Assembly (NCBI GenBank): GCA_049510055.1
Contig: JBEKZI010000022.1
Coordinates: 1 to 28,059, forward strand
Length of the DNA stretch: 28,059 nt
Reading direction: 5' to 3'
Source of the DNA: JALHTV01 sp049510055
GTDB taxonomy: Bacteria; Planctomycetota; Phycisphaerae; SM23-33
Shown: piece by piece, positions 1 through 8,919 of the stretch
Layout: the number at the start of each line of letters is the position of its first letter
Position numbering within the stretch: position 1 is the stretch's first letter
Notes under the pieces: generated by a model
What the model saw: only the letters and a program-made list of their open reading frames with translations
The model's database searches: none
What the model was told of the DNA's origin: nothing
Program-made: the position numbers and the translations under genes

Positions 1-858
1 GCGGCCGTCGCAGTCGCGGCGGCCCTGGTGATCGCCCTGGGGGCGACGACGTGGCAGCAGACGAAGGTCTACCACGGAGAGGAGAGCCTCTGGCTGGACA
101 CGCTGACCAAGAATCCCGATTGCTGGATGGCGCACAACAACCTGGGCAATGTTTATTACGCCAAGGCCAACGACGAATCCGCCGCCTCCCGCGATGACCT
201 AGACAGTGCGATCCGGCATTACACCCAAGCCACACGGTTGCAGCCGGATTATCCCGAGCTGCTCTACAGCCTGGGTCTGGGATGCATGAAGGCCGGCCGA
301 TACGCCGAGGCCGCCGACGCCTTCCGCCGGGCCCTGGCGATGGAGCCCAAGCTGGTGGTTCCCGATTTCCAAGCCATCCTCCACTTCCGGTTGGCTGTGG
401 CCACGGAAAAAGCCGGCAACCCCGACGAGGCGATCGTGAACTATCGCGAGGCCATCCGCCTGGCTCCGCACATCAAGAATTCCTACATCAATCTGGGGAT
501 GCTCCTGGAAAATCAGGGCCGGCTCCAGGAAGCCACGGAGGTCTGTCGCCAAGCCGTCGCCAATTGGCCGGACTTCTTCGACGCCCAGTACACGTTGGGC
601 ACCGTTCTGGAAACCGCCGGCGACCTGGCCGGCGCGGAGGAGTCTTACCGGAAGGCCCTGGCGCTGGCGCCGGACAGCGGGCAAGCCTACCTGCGCCTGG
701 CGTTCGTCCTGGCCCGGATGGGCCAAACCGATCAGGCCGAGAAGGCATTCCAGGAGTCGGTTCGCTTGACAGGGCCCAATGACGCGGCGGCCGCGGAGCT
801 GATGCAGATCCTGAAATCCCATCGCGGCGGGGCGAAGACCCAAAGCACTTCCCATTAG
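1..858 (+). CDS. TPR-containing membrane protein, C-terminal part (TMTC-like), cut by window edge
   Basis: The frame is open through base 1, so the gene begins outside the window and 285 residues are visible. A GTG at 28 could be taken as a start, but the residues before and after it (AAVAVAAALVIALGA) form the end of a hydrophobic membrane helix, so the gene more likely continues to the left. After the helix comes a segment with the words ESLW and NPDCWMAHNNLG. This join of last membrane helix to first TPR is typical of TMTC-like proteins, a multi-pass O-mannosyltransferase/GT-C-like membrane part followed by tetratricopeptide repeats. About five to six TPR units follow, with the usual alanine/glycine/tyrosine spacing (for example NLGNVYYAKA, YSLGLGCMKAGRYAEAADAFRRAL and YTLGTVLETAGDLAGAEESYRKAL). 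The tail is short and polar. It converges on recA with a 16-nt gap. The glycosyltransferase assignment rests on family resemblance of the join only. Confidence 0.8.
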   Translation, partial: AAVAVAAALVIALGATTWQQTKVYHGEESLWLDTLTKNPDCWMAHNNLGNVYYAKANDESAASRDDLDSAIRHYTQATRLQPDYPELLYSLGLGCMKAGRYAEAADAFRRALAMEPKLVVPDFQAILHFRLAVATEKAGNPDEAIVNYREAIRLAPHIKNSYINLGMLLENQGRLQEATEVCRQAVANWPDFFDAQYTLGTVLETAGDLAGAEESYRKALALAPDSGQAYLRLAFVLARMGQTDQAEKAFQESVRLTGPNDAAAAELMQILKSHRGGAKTQSTSH

Positions 859-874
859 CTCGCGGCTGCGGCGG

Positions 875-1927
<1,053 letters not shown>

Positions 1928-2017
1928 GGGCGTGTCTCCTTGATCTGCGAGCCGTTATTTTCCCGGCCATCGGCGCCGGCGGTGATGCTCCTTTACCACA
2001 GCCGCCGGTCGATGCCA

Positions 2018-2039
2018 ACATTCATCGTGTGATGAATGT
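2018..2039. promoter_or_regulatory. Perfect 9-4-9 inverted repeat in the recA promoter (operator candidate)
   Basis: The arms are ACATTCATC and GATGAATGT with spacer GTGT, complementary at all nine positions. The repeat covers the -10 element and predicted start point of the recA promoter candidate, the usual place for a repressor site. A LexA-type SOS box is the obvious hypothesis, but the repeat does not match the E. coli (CTGT-N8-ACAG) or Bacillus (GAAC-N4-GTTC) forms. There is no run of T after it, so a terminator is unlikely. Confidence 0.5.
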
Positions 2040-2063
2040 ACGGTATCTGTTCGGTCAAGGCAA
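2035..2063 (-). promoter_or_regulatory. recA promoter candidate
   Basis: On the minus strand TTGCCT (2058-2063) is separated by exactly 17 nt from TACATT (2035-2040). Each matches four of six positions of the sigma-70 consensus. It would start transcription near 2028, giving a leader of about 100 nt before recA. The -10 element overlaps the inverted repeat at 2018-2039. Confidence 0.45.
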
Positions 2064-2090
2064 GCCCCCAACTTTAAAAAATCCGCGCCC

Positions 2091-2657
2091 CTACCGCCCC
2101 AGGGGGCAGTGGGCCAGGGGCGTATAGACGGGGCCGCCGGGACGCAGGTCGCTGGAATAGACGACCAACTCGGCGGCGTGCTGGAGGCCGAAATCCCGCT
2201 CGGCCATCTGCTGCACCGCCTGGCGAAAGCGTGCGGGGTCGGCGGCGAATTTGATTCGGACCAACGTGATGTGCGGCTTGAAGGACCGCTCTTCCGCTCG
2301 GAATCCCAGGGCGCCCAAGGCCTCGGCCAGGTGCTCCTGCAACTGCCCCATCCGGCCGGTGGGATCGGTCGCCATCGCCCAGACCATGCGAAGCAGCCCC
2401 GTGGGCGGGACGGCCAGCAGACCGCGAATGTGGAAATCAAACGGGGCGATCTCCCCCGCCACGGCCGCGGCGGTGTCCAGGACCTCGCGGAGTTGCTCGT
2501 CGGCCACGTCGCCCAGGAATTGCACCGTGACGTGGAGGTTGGGCTTGGCGACCAGCCGGCACTTGGCGCCGCAGTCCGTCAGGGCGTGCTGGGCCTCGGC
2601 CAGGCCGGTGCGAATGGATTCATCGACGTCCAGCGCCAGAAAGGTCCGGGTCGGCAT
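2091..2657 (-). CDS. thpR: RNA 2',3'-cyclic phosphodiesterase (2'-5' RNA ligase family)
   Basis: 188 residues, normal for the ThpR/LigT family of the 2H phosphoesterase superfamily. These enzymes hydrolyse 2',3'-cyclic phosphate ends of RNA and can ligate tRNA halves in vitro; the physiological substrate is poorly defined. The two catalytic H-x-T-x motifs are present: HVTV at 42-45 and HITL at 129-132. The N-terminus (RTFLALDVDESIR) is the usual first strand of the family. The start at 2657 is only 2 nt beyond the stop of the upstream kinase gene, so the two are almost certainly cotranscribed and translationally coupled. No strong ribosome binding site is visible, which fits coupling. Confidence 0.93.
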   Translation of the reverse strand: MPTRTFLALDVDESIRTGLAEAQHALTDCGAKCRLVAKPNLHVTVQFLGDVADEQLREVLDTAAAVAGEIAPFDFHIRGLLAVPPTGLLRMVWAMATDPTGRMGQLQEHLAEALGALGFRAEERSFKPHITLVRIKFAADPARFRQAVQQMAERDFGLQHAAELVVYSSDLRPGGPVYTPLAHCPLGR

Positions 2658-2659
2658 GG

Positions 2660-3568
2660 CTAGAACCCCACAAGCCGCCGCAGCTCGTCCATCCGCACGT
2701 CGATGTGCTCGCGGGTGGTTTGGAGCATCCGGTGGATGGAGAAATCCTCCAGCGCGATGCTAGCGGTGATCGTGCCGTAGGCGATGGCCGTGCGGAGCGT
2801 GGCGGCGTCGAGGCGGTCGGCGGCGGCCAGGTAGCCCATCATGGCCCCGGCGAAGCTGTCGCCCGCGCCGGTGGGATCCACCACGCGCGTCGTGGGGTAG
2901 CTAGGCATCGGGCAGACGCAGCCGTCGGCGAACAGCAGGCTGCCGTGCTCGCCCTTTTTGACCACCACGAAGCGGCGCACCAGCTTACTGACGGCCCGGC
3001 CGGCCTCCACGACGTTGGCCAGGCCCGTGAAGGCCTTGACCTCCGAATCGTTCAGGACCAGGCCGTCCAGCTTTGCCACCAGGCGCATCAGCGCCGGCTT
3101 TTCGTTGTTGATCCACAGGTCCATCGTGTCGGCCACGACCAGGGCGGGGCGGTCCAACTGGCCCAGCAGCTCCAGTTGCAGGGCCGGGTGGCTGTTGGCC
3201 AGGAACACGTACGTGCTGTCGCGAAAGGCGGGCGGGACCTTCGGGCCGTGCTCGGCCAGGACGTTCAGCTCGACGGCCACCGTGTCGCGGAGGTTGACGT
3301 CGGCGTGGTAGCGGCCGTGCCAGCGGAAGGTCTTGCTGGCCGGGCGGACCTCCAGGCCGGCCAGGTCGATCCGCGTGTTCTGCCGCAGCGGGCGGAGGAA
3401 CTCCTCATCGCAGTCGCCCCCCACCACGCCCACCAGGCGCACCGGTGAGAAGAAATAGCTGGCCGCGTAGGCGAAATACACGGCCGAGCCGCCCATGGCG
3501 CCTTCCACCTTGCCCCAGGGCGTCTCCACCGTGTCGATTCCGATGCTGCCTGTGACCAGCAGACTCAT
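2660..3568 (-). CDS. PfkB/ribokinase-family sugar or nucleoside kinase
   Basis: 302 residues. PfkB kinases transfer the gamma phosphate of ATP to a hydroxymethyl group of a sugar or nucleoside. Visible features are an N-terminal strand and glycine turn (LVTGSIGIDT), the substrate-side GGSAVYFA at 26-33, LNDSEVKAF at 172-180, and the signature DPTGAGDSF at 231-239 with catalytic base D237. The exact substrate cannot be read from the sequence. It sits directly downstream of MTA phosphorylase (90-nt gap) and upstream of thpR (2-nt gap), so a nucleoside or pentose-derived substrate (adenosine, ribose-type sugar) is a reasonable inference. The ATG at 3568 has GAGGA about 12 nt upstream, which is a little far. 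Confidence 0.88.
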   Translation of the reverse strand: MSLLVTGSIGIDTVETPWGKVEGAMGGSAVYFAYAASYFFSPVRLVGVVGGDCDEEFLRPLRQNTRIDLAGLEVRPASKTFRWHGRYHADVNLRDTVAVELNVLAEHGPKVPPAFRDSTYVFLANSHPALQLELLGQLDRPALVVADTMDLWINNEKPALMRLVAKLDGLVLNDSEVKAFTGLANVVEAGRAVSKLVRRFVVVKKGEHGSLLFADGCVCPMPSYPTTRVVDPTGAGDSFAGAMMGYLAAADRLDAATLRTAIAYGTITASIALEDFSIHRMLQTTREHIDVRMDELRRLVGF

Positions 3569-3658
3569 AGGCCAAATGTCCTCGCTTAGCCGGGGGCGGT
3601 TCCGCTCACCCCTGAAATATCCATCGTACCATCCGTGGCGGGGGCCGTGCGATACATC

Positions 3659-4540
3659 CTAGAGGTACTTCTCCAGCAGCACGCCGTAGCGTTTTTTGAC
3701 GGCGGCGGTGATTTTCTTGCGGTCGGTCCAGATGGCCAGTTCCATCGCGCCGTGGGCGGCCGACGGGGTGGCCGCGATGGGCCCGAAGCGCTCCACGGCG
3801 GCGCGGATGAGCGTGATGGCGTTGGCGGTGGCCTCCTGGAGGTTGCCGATGATCTCCTTGAGGAGCTGGTGCTTGTCCAGGTCCGCCGGCGCCGGCCGCC
3901 AGCAATCGTAATCGCTGGGCAGGCACACCATGGCGTAGGCCATCTCGGCCTCGCGGGCGAGCTTGGCCTCGGGCATGGCCGTCATGCCGATCAGGTCGCC
4001 GCCCCAACTGCGGTGCATTTCGCTTTCGGCGCGGGTGGAAAAGGCCGGGCCCTCCATGCAGACGTACGTGCCGCCGTCGTGGACGGTGGTCTTGACCGCG
4101 TCGGCGCAGTCCATCAGGTGCTTGCGCAGCAGGGGGCAGAACGGCGCGGCGAATTCCACGTGGACGGCCAAGGGGCCGTCGAAGAACGTGTTGTCCCGCT
4201 TATAGGTCTTGTCGATGATCTGGTCGGGAATCACCAGGTCACGGGGGTGGACGTGCTCCCGCAGCGAGCCGACGGCGCCGGAGGCGATGACATGCGTGCA
4301 GCCGATGGCCTTGAGGGCGTAGATGTTCGCCCGGTAATTCACCCGCGACGGCGACAGCACGTGGCCGGGACCGTGGCGGTTGAGGAACGCCACGTCGATG
4401 CCGTGCCAGTTCGTCTCGACGATGCCGTCGGAGGGCTCGCCGAAAGGCGTTTGGACGTTCATCGCCCGGCCTTCGAGGCCGGCGCCCAGCGCCTCGCCCA
4501 GTCCGCTGCCTCCGATCACTGCGACCTTCACCTTGGCCAT
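3659..4540 (-). CDS. mtnP: S-methyl-5'-thioadenosine phosphorylase
   Basis: 293 residues from the ATG at 4540, chosen because AAGGAG lies 8 nt upstream; a longer open frame to 4618 has no such signal and would run into the gene upstream. The enzyme cleaves MTA with phosphate to adenine and 5-methylthioribose-1-phosphate, acting in polyamine/AdoMet by-product salvage. The phosphate loop IGGSGL is near residues 8-13. The central block MEGPAFSTRAESE, followed by GMTAMPEAKLAREAEM, is the PNP/MTAP class II signature. SDYDCW corresponds to the TDYDCW of MTAPs, whose aspartates select 6-aminopurines, so adenine rather than guanine/hypoxanthine specificity is expected. The gene lies 31 nt after the AsmA-like gene. 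The apt gene at 15.6 kb could recycle the adenine released. Specificity for MTA versus adenosine is not certain. Confidence 0.92.
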   Translation of the reverse strand: MAKVKVAVIGGSGLGEALGAGLEGRAMNVQTPFGEPSDGIVETNWHGIDVAFLNRHGPGHVLSPSRVNYRANIYALKAIGCTHVIASGAVGSLREHVHPRDLVIPDQIIDKTYKRDNTFFDGPLAVHVEFAAPFCPLLRKHLMDCADAVKTTVHDGGTYVCMEGPAFSTRAESEMHRSWGGDLIGMTAMPEAKLAREAEMAYAMVCLPSDYDCWRPAPADLDKHQLLKEIIGNLQEATANAITLIRAAVERFGPIAATPSAAHGAMELAIWTDRKKITAAVKKRYGVLLEKYL

Positions 4541-4552
4541 CGGTTCGTCTCC

Positions 4553-4566
4553 TTCATTTAAATGAA
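4553..4566. repeat. 14-bp perfect palindrome upstream of mtnP
   Basis: TTCATTTAAATGAA is fully self-complementary and lies between the stop of the AsmA-like gene and the ribosome binding site of mtnP. It shares the half-site TTCAT/ATGAA with the recA palindrome, but the spacing differs (4 nt here, 6 nt there). It could be a weak regulatory site or chance; AT-rich palindromes stand out in this GC-rich sequence. Confidence 0.3.
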
Positions 4567-4571
4567 TGGGG

Positions 4572-7500
4572 TTACTCTTCGCTCGGCCGCTCGGGACTGA
4601 GCAACCGACGGACCGCATCGTCCAGCCCAGGCAGCGAAACGGTCTGCGGCATGGGATGGCTCAACGTGCCCGTGACCCGAATCTCGACCACCTCGCGCGA
4701 TAGGCCTCTCAGCAGCTCCTCGATGCCGGCCAGCCGCGGCAATTGCCCCGGCGGGCCGGTGAGAAACGTCAGACGCAACGACTCGTTTTTCAGATTCACC
4801 CGGCCCGAGCCGAGCACCGACATGGCCGGGCCGCGCAGGGAAATTTCCTCGAAGATCAGGTTGTCCCCCTGGAGGCGATAGGACACGTCTCCGTCGGTAA
4901 ACGTGTCCTGCCCGGGCAGCCACAAGTAAATGACGTTGACCAACCCCACCACCACGGGCAACTGGCGAATCCTCCCCTGGCTGATCCTCAGCACGCCGGA
5001 GGCCTGGCGCGTCTGCGCCTGGCCGACCGTGGCGGTCATCTGGAGGTTGCCCTTCAGCAGGCCCTGCATGTCAAAGACCGGCCGGCTGGTGGGCTGGGTG
5101 GAGGCGGAGCGAAACAGCTCGTGCAGATTCATGTCCTCCACCGCCAGGCGAAGCCCGTACCGCGGCGGATCGGTCAGGTCGATCTCCGCAAACCCCGCCG
5201 CCCGGCCGCCGTGCACGCGGGCGGAGAGGTCGTCGATCCGCATCCGCGAGGCCCCGGCGGCCTTGACGAGCCGGCCGCTGACGTCGCGCACCACGTGCGG
5301 GCCAAGGTCCATCTCGCTCAGCGACATGTTCGCCGCTATCGCCAGATCGCCGTCGACGGAGGCGAGCCGGCCGCTCAGACCGCCCCAGACGGTCCGCCGG
5401 CCGAAGTCCAGATTCACCACGGCGTCCTTGAGGGAGATGTCCCCATCCAATTCCCATGTGGCCCGCCGGGCCGGTTGGCTAGCCGGCGCGGAGGCCGCCG
5501 GCGAGGAGGTCGCCGGTGCGGAGGATGCCGGCGCCGAGGCCGCCGCAGCGGGCTTGGGTGAAACCCACGACAATTTTTGAACGTTCGCGTCGCAGCTTCC
5601 GCCGCCGGCCAGGCGGCCCATCAGGCCGTTGATCTCCGGCGGCATGGCGGCGATCAGTTCGCGGGTAATCGGCATGTCGGTGGCGTTCAGGGAGATGTCG
5701 CCCTTGGTGGCGTCGGCGTCCGAGGTAATCGTCCCGCTGATCCGCATCCGCATCGACCCCTGCTCGGCGGTCAGGTTGTCCATCTCGATCCGGCCTGGGG
5801 TGGCCAGGACCGTGCCCCGCACGCCGCCTAAGGCCACGGGGAAGCCCTCGTAGCGGATGTCCATGGCCTGGGGGTAGAACCGCAACTGGTAGTCCGGCGT
5901 CCGCTCCGGATCGCCCCGGATCGTCAGGTCCAGGTCCGCCAGGCCGCTTGCCGAGAGTTTTTTGCCCAACCCCGCCACGCCCGTCGGCAGCGCCGTCAGG
6001 AGCTTTTCATCCACCGGCACGCCCGTCGCCTTGGCGGTCACGTCCAAACCGGTGTCCTTGTCCCCCAGCCGCATCGTGCCATTGACGACCACCTGCCCCC
6101 GGCCGCACGCCCCGATCAGGTCCTTGACCGTGATCAGACCCCCGGCGATCTGGACTTCGCCGCGAGCGTCGGTGATCTGGCAGGGGAGTTTTTCGGGTTG
6201 GAACGAAAGTCCCGCCAGCGCCGCCTGGCCTTCGCACTGCATCGTGCCGCCGGCGGCCTGGGTGAGGCGGCAGTGCATCTGTTCGATGGAACCGGCCGGA
6301 TGGAACGAAGCGATCATCCGCCGGACCGACTCGGGCAAGGCCGCCACGAGCTCGTCGTCCACCGTCACTTGCCGGGCCTCGACGGCCAAGTCCATCGTGC
6401 CGTCTTCCTGGCCGGCGCCGGTGATTTTGCCGCTGCCCAGGCAGCTCATCACGCCACGGCTGCCGCGGACGTCTTCCACGACGATGTCCCAATCTTTGAC
6501 CGTCGCCTTGCCCACGAGGTTGTCCACCCGGTAGGGGAAGGTCCGCAGCCGAACGGACGCCCGCCCGGTCATCTCGATGGCCGCCTTGACGTGGGCGACG
6601 TTCCCGTCGCCGTCGCAGGCCACCTCCGCGCTGACGGACAGCCGCCCGGAGGGGTTCACCGCGTCCCAGGCGCTTTTCACGGAGGCCGGCATCGCGTCGT
6701 GCAGTTCGCCGTCCAGCAGAACATCCTTGCCGGAGATGGTCAGCACGGTGGCGCCCGTGACGCCCTGGGGAACGACGACGCCGCCGATGTCGAACCGCGC
6801 GTCGTTCCGCCGGCCCCAGACGTCGCGAAGCTCCGCGCCGGCGGGCGTGACGACGACCGTGCCGTGGATGTCGTCCAGGCGATAGGGAACGCCGCGGTAG
6901 GTGGCGCTCATGCCTTGCGGTTCGACGATGGCGCGGTAATCCACCTCCTCGTTCGGCTCGCGCCACAGCTCGGCGTTCACGGCGCAGTGGCCGATGAATT
7001 CGTAATCGCGCCGCAGCGTGTGGAACAATTCCGACAGACCTCCACTCACCTCTTGCGAGTCCGGCAAGGACATGGACGTTGAGAAAACCTTCAGCCGGAA
7101 GGGACTGTTGGCCTCGTAGCCCTCGTATCGGCCGGAGAGGCTAAATTCGCTTCCGCCGGCGCTGGGAAGCTGGCCGCGAACGTCGCGGAGCGTGATGCCC
7201 GTCTCGTCGAGCAGCACCGTGCCGGCGACATGGGCCAGTTCCAGCCCGCCCTCCTCGGGCGGAAGCTTCATCGACACGTCCACCAGTTGGCACGCCATCG
7301 GCTCGGCCGAGGGGCTCGTCTGAGGTTGGTTGGCGGCCTGGGTGGAAGCCGCCCCCCGACTGGAGGGCTCCACCGCCACGGCCAGGCGCACCTCGCCTTG
7401 GATGCCGTACCGCTGGCGCCACTGGCGATACTTGCTCGGCAGCGCCTTGTCCAGGTTGGGAATCGGCACGGTGCCGCTCCGCGGCCGGGCCTGGCCGGTG

Positions 7501-8192
7501 CGGACGTCCAGGGACAGGCTGCCCGCGATGGCTGGGGCGCTGCCTTCATGCTGCTCCTCGAAGGTGATGAGGTATTCGCCCGCCTGGCCGGGCGTCATCG
7601 ACAGCGTGATGGGCATCTCCTCGAACGGCACGCGCAGGCCGTGGTCGATATCCACCCATCGCAGGCGGCCCTGGCGCACGCGAATCGGCGGCAGGGCGGC
7701 GTTGGCACCGCTCTGTGCCGCCAGGGCGGCGCCGGCGGCGAAGAATTTCTGGAAATTGTAGCGGTCCTGCTGGACGTCGTACTCCAGCGTCACGACCGGC
7801 TCCACGCAGATGACCTCGGCCGGTTGAATCGCGCCGCCGAAGAGCATCGCCGCCGGCTTGTACCGCAGGATGACCGTCTTGGCCCGCAGGAACGGTTCCG
7901 CCGTCGCCGGATCGCCGGGGGTGTACACCCGCACGTCGGCCAGGCGCACGCCGCTGAACAGGTCGAAGTGCGCCCCGCCGATCCGAACGCGCCCGCCGGT
8001 CAAGTCGTGCAGCGACGAGCGAGCCAGCCGCCGGACGCGGTCGTCCTGCGTCAGCCGCCCGTAGCTGTAAACCGCCACCACCAGCATCGCCAGGATCGCC
8101 AGGCTGATGCCCCGCCGGCTGGGCGAGACGTATCGCCACAGTCGCCGGCGGCGCGGAAAGACCCGTCGATAGGCTTGGAGAAGTCTGTCCAT
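4572..8192 (-). CDS. AsmA-like envelope protein with tandem repeats
   Basis: 1206 residues. An arginine-rich cytoplasmic head (1-27) is followed by one membrane helix at about 28-45, leaving more than 1150 residues outside the inner membrane. Residues 50-250 look like an AsmA/TamB-type N-terminal region (DLTGGRVRIGGAHFDLFSG, then RLRWVDIDHG). A module of about 116 residues recurs: anchors DVLLDGELHDAMP (490-502), QVTVDDELVAALP (608-620), GVPVDEKLLTALP (724-736) and DMPITRELIAAMP (839-851). A low-complexity Ala/Ser/Pro linker spans 881-910. The end (about 1065-1195) matches AsmA-like C-terminal regions (GLVNVIYLWLPG, then LRGPAMSVLGSGRVNL). Known relatives form long beta-groove bridges that move lipids between inner and outer membrane; that role is inferred. 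It follows a FabZ-like gene and precedes mtnP by 31 nt. Confidence 0.85.
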   Translation of the reverse strand: MDRLLQAYRRVFPRRRRLWRYVSPSRRGISLAILAMLVVAVYSYGRLTQDDRVRRLARSSLHDLTGGRVRIGGAHFDLFSGVRLADVRVYTPGDPATAEPFLRAKTVILRYKPAAMLFGGAIQPAEVICVEPVVTLEYDVQQDRYNFQKFFAAGAALAAQSGANAALPPIRVRQGRLRWVDIDHGLRVPFEEMPITLSMTPGQAGEYLITFEEQHEGSAPAIAGSLSLDVRTGQARPRSGTVPIPNLDKALPSKYRQWRQRYGIQGEVRLAVAVEPSSRGAASTQAANQPQTSPSAEPMACQLVDVSMKLPPEEGGLELAHVAGTVLLDETGITLRDVRGQLPSAGGSEFSLSGRYEGYEANSPFRLKVFSTSMSLPDSQEVSGGLSELFHTLRRDYEFIGHCAVNAELWREPNEEVDYRAIVEPQGMSATYRGVPYRLDDIHGTVVVTPAGAELRDVWGRRNDARFDIGGVVVPQGVTGATVLTISGKDVLLDGELHDAMPASVKSAWDAVNPSGRLSVSAEVACDGDGNVAHVKAAIEMTGRASVRLRTFPYRVDNLVGKATVKDWDIVVEDVRGSRGVMSCLGSGKITGAGQEDGTMDLAVEARQVTVDDELVAALPESVRRMIASFHPAGSIEQMHCRLTQAAGGTMQCEGQAALAGLSFQPEKLPCQITDARGEVQIAGGLITVKDLIGACGRGQVVVNGTMRLGDKDTGLDVTAKATGVPVDEKLLTALPTGVAGLGKKLSASGLADLDLTIRGDPERTPDYQLRFYPQAMDIRYEGFPVALGGVRGTVLATPGRIEMDNLTAEQGSMRMRISGTITSDADATKGDISLNATDMPITRELIAAMPPEINGLMGRLAGGGSCDANVQKLSWVSPKPAAAASAPASSAPATSSPAASAPASQPARRATWELDGDISLKDAVVNLDFGRRTVWGGLSGRLASVDGDLAIAANMSLSEMDLGPHVVRDVSGRLVKAAGASRMRIDDLSARVHGGRAAGFAEIDLTDPPRYGLRLAVEDMNLHELFRSASTQPTSRPVFDMQGLLKGNLQMTATVGQAQTRQASGVLRISQGRIRQLPVVVGLVNVIYLWLPGQDTFTDGDVSYRLQGDNLIFEEISLRGPAMSVLGSGRVNLKNESLRLTFLTGPPGQLPRLAGIEELLRGLSREVVEIRVTGTLSHPMPQTVSLPGLDDAVRRLLSPERPSEE

Positions 8193-8222
8193 GGACGTTG
8201 GCCCGGAATTCGGCCGAACCGC

Positions 8223-8228
8223 ATTATA
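8223..8228 (-). promoter_or_regulatory. Consensus -10 element upstream of the AsmA-like gene
   Basis: A perfect TATAAT on the minus strand lies 30 nt before the ATG at 8192, in the 90-nt gap after the fabZ-like gene. No good -35 is visible at 16-18 nt (TTCGGC is the best). If used, it would allow the asmA-mtnP-pfkB-thpR part to be expressed independently of the dehydratase gene. Confidence 0.45.
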
Positions 8229-8282
8229 GCGGCCGGACCGCGTCGGCCGAAGGCGCTGCGCCGCCCGCAGGCAACCGGGCCG

Positions 8283-8759
8283 TTACAGCCACATGCCCGT
8301 GATCAGGCCCTCGTACACCATCTGACCGTCGACAAAGGCTTGCGTCGCTCCGACGCACCGGCGGGGACGGCATTCGACGATCTTGCCCATCATGATAATC
8401 CGCTGCCCCGGCTGCACCGTGCCGCGGAACTTCACGCCGTCCACCCCGCCGAACCCCAAAAAGTCCCCATGCCTCTCCGGCCCGCTCATCACAAAGTAGC
8501 CCACCAATTGGGCGGCCGTCTCGATCATCAACACGCCCGGAAAAAGCGGCCGGCCCGGAATGTGCCCCCGCACCCAGAATTCATCCGGCCGCACGTCCCG
8601 GTAGCCGACCAGAAGTCCGTTGACGCGATCCAGCATGCAGATGCCGTCCAGTTGCTGGAACTCGAAACGGTGCGGATTGACGCGGTAGATCCCCTTGCGG
8701 TCCACCAGGACCTTGGCCGTGTCGATCCGCGAAACGTCGAACAAAGGTTTGGGGGGCAT
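8283..8759 (-). CDS. FabZ-like hot-dog fold dehydratase
   Basis: 158 residues, close to the usual FabZ length. Family members dehydrate 3-hydroxyacyl-ACP in type II fatty acid synthesis. The active-site helix region GHIPGRPLFPGVLMIE matches the FabZ pattern, with H66 and E80 separated by 14 residues as in the catalytic His/Glu pair of FabZ. The N-terminal 30 residues are longer than in E. coli FabZ. The start at 8759 has GGAG about 10 nt upstream. Being first before a large AsmA-like gene, it may serve envelope lipid synthesis. Whether it is the housekeeping FabZ or a paralogue cannot be told from this window: no other fab genes are nearby, and several FabZ-like copies are common in this kind of organism. 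Confidence 0.85.
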   Translation of the reverse strand: MPPKPLFDVSRIDTAKVLVDRKGIYRVNPHRFEFQQLDGICMLDRVNGLLVGYRDVRPDEFWVRGHIPGRPLFPGVLMIETAAQLVGYFVMSGPERHGDFLGFGGVDGVKFRGTVQPGQRIIMMGKIVECRPRRCVGATQAFVDGQMVYEGLITGMWL

Positions 8760-8802
8760 TGGCTAAACTCCCAGTTCGATTGCCACACTGTTCGGGTCTT
8801 TC

Positions 8803-8831
8803 ACCGTAGCAGTGAACACAGGGACAATCAA
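8803..8831 (-). promoter_or_regulatory. Promoter candidate for the fabZ-like gene
   Basis: On the minus strand TTGATT (8826-8831) and TACGGT (8803-8808) are separated by 17 nt, placing a start point near 8796 and a leader of about 37 nt. The -35 matches four of six positions and the -10 only three. Confidence 0.3.
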
Positions 8832-8877
8832 CCCCAAATGCCGCCCCGCCGGAGGCGGTTGGCGGATCGCTTTCCAT

Positions 8878-8908
8878 TTGCCGCGGCAGGCCCGCCGCGC
8901 GGTATCAT
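8878..8908 (+). promoter_or_regulatory. Promoter candidate for the macro-domain gene
   Basis: TTGCCG (8878-8883) and TATCAT (8903-8908) with a 19-nt spacer. The -10 lies 11 nt before the ATG at 8920, leaving at most a few leader bases, so the transcript would be leaderless or nearly so. There is no ribosome binding site upstream of that ATG, which agrees. Confidence 0.35.
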
Positions 8909-8919
8909 GCCCCCCGGCC

